NCBI GenBank assembly: GCA_963682055.1
Contig: OY821746.1
Coordinates: 14,187,992 to 14,251,991, forward strand
Length of the DNA: 64,000 bases
From: Primula veris
Taxonomy: Eukaryota; Streptophyta; Magnoliopsida; Ericales; Primulaceae
Direction: 5' to 3'
Below the pieces are notes generated by a model. That model did not search any database. It was not told the DNA's origin and saw only the letters and a program-made list of their open reading frames with translations. The position numbers and the translations under genes are program-made. Shown here one piece after another: positions 47,645 through 58,600 of the stretch (within the stretch, counting starts at the first letter, position 1; the number at the start of each line of letters is the position of its first letter).

Positions 47645-48506
47645 ATTTTCACTCAAATTTTAAATTTACATAACTTGTTCCACAAATTTATAAGATTTTA
47701 TATTATATTGTATTTAAATTTTAAAACATTTGGATATAATATCGTTTTAGACAATTTTTCTAAGATTTAATGTTTAATTTACACTAATTTATACATTTAT
47801 TCCAAAATAAATTGCGTGTGTATTTTCTTTTAAAAATAATTATTGGAATGTATTGATAAATGTATTATAGTAATAATATAATTTTTTTCAATTTTTTTTA
47901 CAATTTTTTTTTGGATAAAATAAGAAAAGGGGCACGAAAGAAAATAATGAATAAGGATAGAAGATTTTGACTCCACGTATAGGGACTCCATTCTGGTCCA
48001 TATTTCTTCTACACTGGTGCTTCTCGGGTAATAGACACAAATATTTCTTATCAAACTTTGAAATCTTGGATGAAATTAAGAATCCCAAAACTTTTGTCAA
48101 ACTTTGAAATTTTGGAAGAATAGAAAGATGTGTGCCCTTTGACAAATGCTATTTACGATTAAGTGTGACCTCAACTGTTGCCCTTTATCATGCATCTTCT
48201 AGATTAATTTCTCAACGCCTGAGCAAAAAAGATTTTGAAAAACAAACATCCAACCATGTGTATTTTTTCCCCACTAAGCCAAATGGTGGAGGAAGTTTGG
48301 GTTGGATATATATGGTAGTCTCAGCTCCATATTGGTACTGACTTCATTCAAAAGATTCTAATGCAAAGGAAAGAGAGGCTTTAGAATATATATATATATA
48401 TATATAGAACATTAATTTCATCATATAAATAAAAGTAATATTCATAAAATAGACTAAAAAATCCTAAACAATTTTTCCACACGTAAAATATAACACTTCT
48501 CTGATT
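47645..48506. other. 3' flank of the ZIP gene
   Basis: No gene recognised; contains an (AT)n microsatellite at 48386-48406. Short frames on both strands have no domain-like content. Confidence 0.5.
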
Positions 48507-51216
48507 TTAAGCCCAATGAGCTAATAGAGACATGCAGCCCGCCCCTAGTAAAAGCGCCAATTGTGCCCCTATCTGAAGTTTTTTATTATTTTGCATCCTA
48601 GGATTCATAAAATCGGCAGCTAAAAGGTCTACAAGCGCCATATAAATTAGTATCCCTGCCGAAGCTGAGTTTAAAAGCCCTTCGACTATTAGAGCTGTTT
48701 GGCTGTTTTCACTGTAAATATTCATTATCCCGATACCTATGGCTATGCCAACTGGTGTCGTGAGAGAGAAAAATGTCGCCATTATTGCTACTGCCATGTT
48801 CTTGAATTTAGCCTACATCAAAGCCACCATCAATTAAAAATGGACTCCATCTTAGAGTATGTGTTAGGATCAAAGGAGATTTTCCTCGAAGCTTTTATTG
48901 ACTCATTAAATAACCGACATCACATGCCACATAGAGGTTGAACATAATAAATTGAATCGTTGAAGAATATCAAAAGTTTAGTCTTTAACTTTTAGACAGG
49001 AAATTGGGAACTCATGTGTCTTCTGTCTTTGAAATTTCTTATCTTTTACGTACTCATTACAATATCGTTGTGGTAACTAGATCTGAATATTGTCCTAGTG
49101 TATAACCAAGGTTCAGTCTAATACTGTAACTAACTAATACAAGTTTCATCCATCTAAACTTCTTTTAAGTTTATTATCAGCTCATGTAATTAGAATATTT
49201 TTAAGTGAAGCCACGACTAATCCTACTAAGCAAAAGTACATGAAATCAGAAGTCTTTCTAAAAATTAGTTATGTACATAGCACCAAAGATTAATTAAACA
49301 GATGAAGATATAATTACAGAAATGAACTACCCCACATAAATTAGAACATGCACCCAAACAGTAATATAGTGTTATCCACTTGCAATTTTGGTACAGTGTC
49401 ATAAATGTGACATACAATGTTATATACTTATATGCATGCACTGTCACTTTAATTTGGTACCATGTGCTACGCAAATATGCAATGTCTGGCAAGTGTTAAA
49501 GTTCACAGTTTTGGTACAATGTGACTTTTATGCAATGTCTATTATTGTCTGCTAAGTATTAAAGTCCACATCTGTGACCAAATTGGTGGTTCTCCCTTCA
49601 TTCATCTTAATTGCCTTGTCTCTTTAACTCTAAAATTTGACCTTTTGTAATATACTGGCCTACGAGTCTACGACTTTAGACTTGTTTGTTTCAAGTTTTC
49701 GATCGACCCACACTTTTTAAACTAAACATAAGGCATCTCAAAAACCTTCGGACCTAAAATTAATCAACTTATGTGGAACTTATTAAAAAGACAGGAGAAT
49801 TATTTTAGGTATATACAATTTCAGATTTTCAAAAAAGCTTGCAGTCAGTATTTGTTCTATTCTGGTTACATGGCAATCTGTTATGTTGGCAAAGTTTCTT
49901 TGCTTCAAGATTTAATTTCGCAAAAATATTTTGAGTTTTTCGGTATAGAGTGAAATTCGAATCAACATAAACCAAATAAAAGGGCAACATATAACATATC
50001 CCAATCAAACTTACGACAATGTAAGTAGATTATAAAACCGAAAAGCGGAAGTATATATATACCTGGACAATGCACCCTCCAAGTCCCATGCCCTCAAAAA
50101 ATTGGTGAAACGTTAGTGCAACCACTAGAGGCTTTATAACTTTGGGACTTTCCGAAGCACCTAACGAGATCCCAATAATCACAGAGTGGACCACAATTCC
50201 GAGTTCCAAAACCTACAATATTACAATAATAAACACAGTGATCAAACCTTTAAAGTTCATATTTAGATATAATGAAGAGTAGTTCCTCCTAATTATTTTT
50301 TATAAGTAAAGGAAAAGCTAGCCGAGGTAGGAAAACCGAAAGACATTCGTTCTTGTAAACGTAATTAACCTGGGAATAAATTAGTAAGCTAGCAAATAAG
50401 GTGAATCGTTTTAAGTTTCAATTTAGAACAAAAAAATGACTTGATCCCAGTAAAAGACAGAGACCATATGGGTACTAATTAATGATTCTTCCTATAACAA
50501 TACCTTTAAAAAGTTTGATAAAGAAAACTTGTATGGTACTTCATTCAGACATTCACAAAGTTATATTTACCCAATTCAGTATTCTACTAAAATCGATTTA
50601 AGCTTCAACGAATTTTTACCTGTGAGATGACACGGTGCCTAATAAGCTCCGAACCTGACTTATTCTCCGCCCCCGAAAACCCTGACCCAGTTCCATGAGC
50701 GTGCCCATGAGTCGCATGAGTATGAACCGGAAGGATTTCAACATCACCAGAATCACCCTTATCACTAACTTGCTTCGCATTAAAATACGAAGTCGCTTGC
50801 GTATCTATCATCAATGTAACAATGGCGGCCACCATGGCCACTGTCCCGGCCCACGGAAACTCCCAAGCCTTGCCCTTAAGACATGGCGAGGTCAGGTGTT
50901 CGTACGCATCCGGAAGGACGTGTACGAACCCTGTCGCCAGGATAACTCCGGCGGCAAGTGCCTTAATTATGAAAAACAAGTCTTTTTCGGGCTTTAGCGC
51001 GGTCACGACTCGACTCAACATTGGTAGGCAAACGCCTATGGCACTGGCGACAAGGATGGTGGCGATGGCCACAAGCTTGTATCTGAGGGCCTTCGCCCTG
51101 TCCTTATCCTCATCGTCGTCATCGCATGTGCACTCGGCCGACACTGTCGCCGGTGCCATTACGACAAAGGCGACAAGGACAAGCATGACAACCGTGGTTT
51201 TTGTAACAATTGCCAT
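48507..51216 (-). CDS. ZIP family zinc/iron transporter (ZIP1-like), complete
   Basis: Three minus-strand exons join in phase 0: 51216-50620, 50212-50063, 48812-48507, all with GT...AG introns, giving 350 aa, normal for plant ZIPs. N-terminal signal-like hydrophobic segment (residues 1-27), then an acidic cysteine patch ([12 protein letters not shown]). Helices 1-3 span about residues 46-140 with [16 protein letters not shown] cytosolic variable loop has the His-rich [11 protein letters not shown] (165-175). Helix 4 has [12 protein letters not shown] (from H208) and helix 5 [10 protein letters not shown] (from H235), the family's metal-site signatures. The end LLAHWA is the usual C-terminus. 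Family knowledge: proton- or gradient-linked import of Zn2+, Fe2+ or Mn2+ into the cytosol. Substrate is inferred; the promoter carries a zinc-deficiency element, which points to zinc. No defects seen. Confidence 0.95.
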
Positions 51217-51299
51217 AATAAGATTTTTTTTCCTTCTTATATTTGTATTAGAGAAGAAGGTTATAGTTTTGTGAATATAGATTAGGGTAGTTTGGGCTG

Positions 51300-51309
51300 T
51301 ATATATAGG
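51300..51309 (-). promoter_or_regulatory. TATA box of the ZIP gene
   Basis: CCTATATATAC on the minus strand lies about 85-95 bp before the ATG, leaving room for a leader of about 55 nt. Confidence 0.6.
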
Positions 51310-51536
51310 ACATGGAAGCTATGTAGAGTTATAATCAAACTGAGTAATGACAACATGGTAATCCAGTATGATTAACGAAATCTTTGTTTAATATTAACTG
51401 AGCTTCTTAAGTGAGATACAATGTCGTCATTACAAGCACTGTTTGCAATCTAGTTTGTAGATTTTTATTTTAGTCCATATATATTGATCCTAAAATTAAG
51501 CAAGTCAACTGATTCTTTTAGTTGACTGATTTTATC

Positions 51537-51546
51537 ATGTCGACAT
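51537..51546. promoter_or_regulatory. Zinc-deficiency response element (ZDRE)
   Basis: ATGTCGACAT is an exact palindromic match to the plant ZDRE consensus RTGTCGACAY, bound by bZIP19/bZIP23 in Arabidopsis. It sits about 320-330 bp upstream of the ZIP start codon. A second, imperfect site, ATGTCAACAT (one mismatch), lies at 51588-51597. Paired sites of this kind occur in ZIP promoters induced by zinc shortage. Confidence 0.75.
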
Positions 51547-51717
51547 TTTATTAAGATATATAGAGTTTATTTGTGTACGATAACTGTATGTCAACATTCT
51601 AATGCTGAATAAAATTTATCTTTCTATTTCTCTCATATTATCCTTAAAACTTATCAACTGATATACTGAAATATCTCCAAACGATAGGTAAAAACATTTA
51701 AAAGTTAGAGCATCTAA

Positions 51718-51911
51718 CACTACAAAATAATGTTTGATTTATTGAGAGTCAAAAGCTGTCACAAGCCGGTCGCAAATTGACTAAACTGTCACAAAGCCGT
51801 CACAAATTGACTAAACTGTCATAAATTCGTCACAAAAACCGTCGCTAATAAGCTCGTAACAAAAAATAACGTCACTAATCCCGTCGCTATTTGAGTATTT
51901 TTTTTACAGTG
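51718..51911. mobile_element. CACTA-like MITE, 194 bp
   Basis: The left end CACTACAAAATAATG and right end (reverse complement CACTGTAAAAAAAATA) form terminal inverted repeats; both flanks are TAA, a 3-bp target duplication. The interior repeats short motifs such as GTCACAA and CCGTCGCTA. It lies about 500 bp upstream of the ZIP gene. Confidence 0.7.
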
Positions 51912-51984
51912 TAATACCGTTGTTATCTCTATTGTTATCTCTATTGCAGTGTAATACCGTTGTTATATTTATAGATGTTAAAAA

Positions 51985-52640
51985 TATTATTAGACCATCT
52001 ACAGTGTTATCTCTATTGTTAACTAAAATACTAGCTAACAATGCATTTTTTTGTCTCCAAATCATGTTAAAAAAGTTGTTAAATATAATAATATTTTTAA
52101 TGTTGTTAATGATATGTGGCAAAATATAATTAATTAAAACATGAATTATATTTCAAATACTCATAGTTTAGTTTCTATATTAATGGGGTTTACAAAATGA
52201 CTAATTAATGAGATTTCAATTGATAATTAATTTTAATTAAAATTATATAACTTTGTTTTAATACACTAATGTGAATGTTAAATTTAAGTTACATATGTAT
52301 CATTTAACATGCAATTAAATAATGATGTGTCAAAGTTAATATTGTTAAAATTAACACAACTACTGTGGATACTCTTAAAGTTAACAATGTTTTTAATGTT
52401 TGTAACTGCTGACGTGACAAACACAACCCACAATCAACGTTATTATCTCCTATAAATTCTTCCCATAAAAATAGTGACCAGTAAAATAAAAGAGAAATGC
52501 TTAATTAAAAATTGATAACATTGTTAACGTGAAATTAATGTGGTTATTAAATTTAAGATGCATATGTGTCATTTAACAGCTTTTTAAACAATGATGTGTC
52601 ATTACTTAACATTAAAAAGTTAACAAAACTATTATGGATA
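51985..52640. mobile_element. MITE copies of the family at 26.4 kb
   Basis: 51985-52377 runs from GACCATCTACAGTGTTATCT to CTACTGTGGATACTCTTA and is the inverted relative of 26446-26872. A shorter relative ends at about 52634 (ACTATTATGGATACTCTTA) and begins near 52490. Non-coding. Confidence 0.5.
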
Positions 52641-52758
52641 CTCTTATAAATTTGACTACTTTAATTTGGCCACACCCAATAGTTAAGTGAACACGAAGCA
52701 TGTAATAATATACCCTCTTTATAAATCCAACATCCAACATATATAATATATGGGGAAG

Positions 52759-52759
<1 letters not shown>

Positions 52760-52796
<37 letters not shown>
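52760..52796. repeat. (AT)n microsatellite
   Basis: Perfect TA/AT dinucleotide run. Similar runs are at 6803-6857, 16645-16675 and 48386-48406. Confidence 0.95.
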
Positions 52797-52798
<2 letters not shown>

Positions 52799-52949
52799 AT
52801 CCTATATGATGTTCTTCTCCTTTTTTCATATAAATAGTATTGATACGACATGAAAATAATAGCTGTTGAGAGACATTCGATAGTAACCCGACCTATATAT
52901 TTTCATGAGAATCCATCACTTTAACATAAAAAATATAATTGGAATAAGG

Positions 52950-53099
52950 ATAAAAATGTCATTTCTTCTTATAATAGAAAAGGTAATTAACTATTGGGTT
53001 GAACTCAAATTACCGAAACTCATGGCATAAAAAGCCCATGATCTAACAGATGAAAGCACCACTTGTCAATATCCTGTGAAGCATGTACCCCTATAAATA
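52950..53099 (+). repeat. 5' half of an old LTR interrupted by the pogo-like element
   Basis: CCATGATCTAACAG...ACTTGTCAATATCCTGTGAA...CCCCTATAAATA resembles 58240-58305 (CCCATGAGATAG...TTTGTCAACATCCTAGGA...TCTATAAATAG). The pogo-like element begins right after the TATAAATA. The LTR seems to continue at 54027 to about 54240, ending with AATAAAGAAATATAACATTG. Confidence 0.45.
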
Positions 53100-54026
53100 C
53101 AGTAGAAACTCGATAAACTAATACTCGATTATTTAATAAACTCTCTAAGATAATATTTTTGGCCGGTCCCGACTCGGGGATAGGGTGCTAAATTAATAAT
53201 TCGCTAAAATTATAAGATAATACATTTTTGATAATTTCTATAGACCCCATATAAAATATAAATTAATAATTCCTTATATAGTACATTACATGAATGATTT
53301 ATGAAGTTTTCTTGAAAAATGACTCAATTGTCTTTCCAAAACAACTAATAGAAAAAGTAAAGTCTGGAGTATCCACATGATACATATCCTTCATGAACTT
53401 TTTCGCCTTCTCGATGATTAGTTCACCTGTCATATTCACATGTTCTTGATATTGAAGAATCCATTCATAGAGAGATTTTTCTAGGTCAGGAAATTTTATC
53501 GGTTTGTGTCGCTTAACATCACCTCTTTCGGGAGCAAGTGAGAGATACTCTGAAGACCGCTTAACTGTATTCGATATTGTCCCTTGACTCACCTGCAAAC
53601 CATAGTTAATAAGAACCCATTCTTGCAATTGCTTTTGAGTGAGACTTGGATTATATCCTTGTTGTGCTTGCATAATGCTCTTCGAATCTTGTCGGTCATT
53701 GTTGTTTTTCTCACACCTTTAAGATGGGAAGTCATGTTGTGTGTATGATTTGTTTGTGTTAGCATATTTTGATCTTGTATTTATATAGAAAATATTTTTT
53801 AATGTCCATAAAGTGATACATTGAACACCAGAAGCATAATAAGGTGAGAGATTGAAGAGTTCTTTCAAATTGGGCCATTCATTTGATATAAGTACATGCA
53901 TTGTACAATAATTAAGTGGAAGTTTGAAAGGTGTTTGTAAATTGAGTATTTCATTATAAATTAATAACTCTTTTAATTAATAAATTTTGGTGGTCACATG
54001 AGTATTAATTTATAGGGTTTCTACTG
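53100..54026. mobile_element. Pogo-like (Tc1/mariner superfamily, Lemi1/Emigrant type) element
   Basis: The left end CAGTAGAAACTCGATAAAC matches the reverse complement of the right end (CAGTAGAAACCCTATAAAT), with 24 of the first 27 bases identical. It is flanked by TA on both sides, the target of this superfamily. These ends closely resemble those of the Arabidopsis pogo-like elements Lemi1 and Emigrant. The 927-bp element encodes only the DNA-binding part of a transposase (next entry). Confidence 0.85.
53299..53699 (-). pseudogene. Pogo transposase DNA-binding region (CENP-B-type HTH), truncated
   Basis: The main frame (53673-53299, 124 aa) reads PSLTQKQLQEWVLINYGLQV, then SQGTISNTVKRSSEYLS, KFPDLEKSLYEWILQYQEHV and MTGELIIEKAKKF. 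This is the CENP-B N-terminal helix-turn-helix followed by the HTH_Tnp_Tc5 domain of pogo transposases. A likely original start, MTDKIRRALCKHNKD from ATG at 53699, is in another frame, so one frameshift separates the first 15 or so residues. The catalytic DDE domain is missing: the frame stops at 53299 and the element ends 200 bp later. It cannot transpose itself but could bind transposon ends if expressed. Confidence 0.8.
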
Positions 54027-54377
54027 TAGAGTCAAATAGCAGTACAATGAGATCCCCTAATTTCCAAACAGAAAAGTATACGTCAGTACAGAGACTTTTC
54101 AGAGTTTATCTCACTAAGAAGTACACCTCATCGAAAAGTCAAGTCAAATCCCGAGAATATATTCTGATCATCATAACAGAAACTATTGTAATAAAGCATT
54201 CTCTACCCGATCAATAAAGAAATATAACATTGTCCAAATTATTATTATCGATCATTCTAGTCATTATTCTTGAAAAGCACGACTTAAGTGAACAAAGTAT
54301 AAGTTTTATGAAGTATTATGTTATATACTATCACATGAAACTAATTCGTTTTTTTCCTCTTATTTTATGTTTGATGC

Positions 54378-57300
54378 TGTTGGAAAAACATGTGTAAAAC
54401 ATGGGTGTTTCCGAATGGTCACTGGACCAACTTCGAGTCATTATTTCATGTGACAGCGCTGAGTTGTTTATACCGTACTCAACGTGTTTGAGTAGCCCGT
54501 GTGACGAGCTTCGTAACGGTATATCACATGACCTATTCGGAGAATGGGTGTGAATACAAAGTGGCTTCAAAGTTGGTGTCTCGAAAGCTCAAATCTGGAA
54601 AAAACCGAAATGGTAAAGGAAAACCATTTAGTATAATCCCATATTGGAAGATTAAGAGTTAATTTTACAATATATATACCATACCAACCCATGTAGTTAT
54701 TAAACTAACATGTCCACATACACCTAAGAGTATTAGTGTGTACCACACATGCGCGCTCGCTCGTGTCTCGGGTCTCGGGTCTTGGGTCCAAACCCGAATA
54801 GGGAGTTTTGTATAAAATACAAAAGCAGTCCCTAGAGTTTCCAGCAATAGAAACGCCAGCAATGAATGTGAGTAAATGCTGCGGTTTCAGAATTTGATTG
54901 AGCGGATTCTGGGGGTGTAACTCCCAGAATTAATGACCAACATTTATGGCTGCGGTTTCATTAGAGGCTATATAAAAAGCAGCCCTCCCCCTCTCATTTC
55001 AACACACCAGAATACACACAACCTCACAGCATTAGCATACATATTAGAGAGAGAACCGCACCACCAACAGCTCGACCTGTGGTTCGGTGCCGGTTTTCAT
55101 ACGAGCCACTACGTGACAAGAGTTGTACCTTGGGAACAAAGTCCCGAAACCAGAAACCTCTAAAGGTGGTTCGGAAAATATTGTTTAAGGAAAACTGCCC
55201 AGCAGTTGCCTCTCTTTTTTATTTATGTTCTTTCATTTCAGTACCTTTAAATTCTGTATTTACATTTCAGTCTTTTACATTCTGTAATTTACCTTTCTAT
55301 ACTGTTTCTTTTCTGTATTTACATTTCAGTACTGTTTACTTTCAGTCTTTCCATTCTGTAATTTACTTTCTGTAATTTACTTTTCAGTTCTGTAATTTCT
55401 AGTATTTACATAAACAATCCAGCAGTTTAGTAATTATACTATTCTGTCTGGCAGTTTCTATAATTGTCAAAACAGTCCAGCAGTTAGTAATTATATTATT
55501 CTGTCTGGCAGTTTCAAACAATTACAATTCAGTCCAGCAGTTTAATAATTTATATTAATCTGTCTGGAATTTAAATTAGTGTAATTTTAATTCTGTACGA
55601 GTCAGGAATTGTAATTTATATTCCAATTGTGAGAAATAAAATTGTTATTTCCATTGCGTTCCTGTCTTTTTATTTATTGTCACGCCCCAAATTTACAGAA
55701 ACCGGGAACGCAATTAAAATAAAATAAAAAATGTAAAGGAAAATACTGAAAAGAACAAACATCCGGAAAAAAAACGTTGCTCCGGCTTGTATTACACAAA
55801 ATACCAGTACGTTTGCTACATAAATATACATAATATACATCATCTAAAATACACCACAACAAACTAACTCGGCCTCGAGTACCTATACTACGCTTGCAAC
55901 CCAAAATACTTCAACCCAAAACACTAACTTCTCGCCTACGACCATGAGCTCAAACTGCTCGGGAAAAACCTGTACATCCGACTCTCCACCTATAAAGCAA
56001 ATACAAAAAAAAAAAAGAAACGAGAAACCACAAAGCAAAGGGTGAGTCAACTAAACTCGCTACATAAATGTCTACGCTAAAAAAAAATACAAGGTATAAA
56101 TTTTAATATTTATTCTTTCATATAAAATGTTCATCTTATTGCCTCTCCACACCCACGACTCTACTGAATATCAACTACTTACGCCAAGTGGCGTGACTCA
56201 ACCCACGACTCAAAAGTGTATAAAATCGGAATCACATAGGATGCCGGATCACTCCTCAGATCCACGTAGGATGCCGGATCACTACTCAGATCAACGTATG
56301 GAATCAACTACTTATGATATCCATATGTCGGCAATAACACGTAAGGAATCAACTACTCATGATATCCATACGCTCGGTTACTGCTCCCGGATACTAAGTT
56401 GGCACATGATCCCTAAAAGAAATGTAAAAGACCGACACAACAACTGACGACTGACAACAACTACCTCTACCTCCAACCACACTTCAGAATTCTCACTACA
56501 TCACTTTAGTTCCTTCTTTTAACGTTAAATTGGTTCGATAAATAAATAAGCTTAAAAAAAACCATAATAATCTGACATAAATATAAAAACTACAAACAAA
56601 AATATAACCTGTCTTTTCCTTAGTTTATTTCAAATTCTACAAAATAACAAAATATAAACACTGATATCTCCTTGTAAGTTGCAGGGGTCACCTGCAAACC
56701 TTCCAAGAACTTACAGTTTAATAGCAAACTGATATAGTACAATAATCCATTAACAGCTAATTCAAATAAAATAACAGAACAATATCAGTTTTATAAAACA
56801 AATAACAAGCCTTAAGCCGCAACTATTTGCCTTCAAAAATTCAGTTCTCAACTTAAAATAGATGTAGTATTAACTTACTGCAAAATAATAACTTTTACAT
56901 AATATAGAAAATACAATAAGCGTAAGCACGTATATAACGGCTTAGGAAACACCCCTTTTTAGTACCGAAACGGTACCTCGATTGACGCTAAGAAATGCTA
57001 CAGTAGACCGAGGCGAACAAGCATGAAAAGAGATGAAACGCAACCGAGTTTAGCCTCAAAATTCAGCTTAGACCTGCGATGACCAAGCTACAAGAAAACG
57101 GTCCAAATTTGTTACTAAAAAGCGAACTTCAGCCTTTAAAAGGCTCGGAACAGAACTGAAAAGGGGACAAGAACCAGTGGATATGTACCTCAAATTACTC
57201 CCCTATGCGTTAGCTTTGCAACGGAAAAGACGAATCAAAAAACGGATTAACGAGTCGAAAGAAAATAGGATTTATGTGAGCGAGGTGTAATTGGGTTCCT

Positions 57301-57635
57301 TTTTTTCTCTCAACTCTAATCTCTCTGTATCTGTGCGTATATGTATGTGTTAATGTGTTTGTGTGTATATGCGTGTATGTATATCTGTAAAAAAAAAAAA
57401 CTGAGGCGGTGAAAAAGATAAAAATCAAGTGGGGTCATTTATTTACTTACTATTGAAGACATCTGCATATTTATCTCAATTTTCTTTATTTATTTATTTT
57501 GCAATAAGACTTATAGATATATATATATTTATATATCAAATATTATAATATATTTATAAATAAGCATATAATATTCAGGGTGTTACATTTATTGTCTTTT
57601 CAATTAATGTATTCGAAATAGTATCAAAACCAACA
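54378..57635 (+). mobile_element. Solo LTR, family A, carrying a nested solo LTR
   Basis: Starts TGTTGGAAAAACATG and ends AAAACCAACA. Flanks are GATGC on both sides, a perfect target duplication. With the nested insertion and its duplication removed it is about 1343 bp, nearly the same as the 1340-bp relative at 46305-47644. A TATA box CTATATAAAAAG lies at about 54967. Confidence 0.9.
55678..57587. mobile_element. Nested solo LTR, 1910 bp, family B
   Basis: Starts TGTCACGCCCC and ends AGGGTGTTACA, ends typical of long gypsy LTRs. Flanks TTTAT/TTTAT are a perfect 5-bp target duplication. It is inserted near the 3' end of the family A LTR and therefore younger. No coding region. Confidence 0.9.
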
Positions 57636-58078
57636 GATGCTTGGTGATTTTTTTTGTGATTCTTTACTATTATTAGTGATAATTGGTTATCATATTTTTT
57701 ATCAAATAACTAATAATATATGTAGATTTTATTTTTTATTTCCAATTTTTGTGAATGGTGTTTTATGAAACTAAGTGATGTTATATGAAGATCTCTTGCT
57801 TTTTAGCTCCGGGATCTTACAAAATGAAGCGTATATATTTTCAAGTCGTGAAAAGAATTACAAAACATAATGCAATCTCACATATAAAAGTGGAACATCT
57901 TCAGCATCATTTGTTTTGATTTTCTTATAGGCTCTATTTTCATTCTTCATGGTGTGCTTCTTGTATAGTTGTAATTTTTGTATATTTTTTACTTTCGTAT
58001 TTGTTGTGTCGTGATATTTGAAAAAAAAAAACATAATTTGAAATAAAAAATAAAGATATTAAATGGGGAAAAGAAAAG

Positions 58079-58600
58079 TGATAGAACATGAAAATTGGAC
58101 CCGAATATATCTATTCGGGTACGAATCGACCCACCCATCATAGAGGGGTATCCAATGCTTGAATGAGTTATCACATGTCTTTCTTTGAGAATAAGAGTGG
58201 ATATTCCTAAAAGCTCAAGCCCACTTAACTAGGTACCCATATCTGAAAAATCCCATGAGATAGAGACATTTGTCAACATCCTAGGAGGCATAATTGTCTA
58301 TAAATAGCCAAGTACCCCCCTAAGAAAGGGACCAGAAAACATATCTAAAAAATATAGAGAGAAGGAGAGAAAAGATAAAAATTTGTCAGAACATATCACA
58401 TCAATAGCCTAACCGAGCAAGGTAGAGAATCGAGCACCGAAGAGAAGAGAAAGATCACGTTCAGGATCAAACAGCGAATCCGAGCATAAATATAGTGAGA
58501 ATTGTAGTCCGAACAAGGGCAATTGCCGAATAAGAATAAAGATCAAGAAATGTTCATCGTTTATTGTCAATTCATTATATATCATTGTTGAAAAACCTAA
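58079..58600 (+). repeat. Probable LTR fragment, relative of 52950-53099
   Basis: TATA box TCTATAAATAGCC at about 58298, followed by purine-rich transcribed sequence and AATAAAGATCAAGAAATG. Upstream sequence resembles the LTR split by the pogo-like element. Ends not defined; no target duplication found. Confidence 0.4.
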
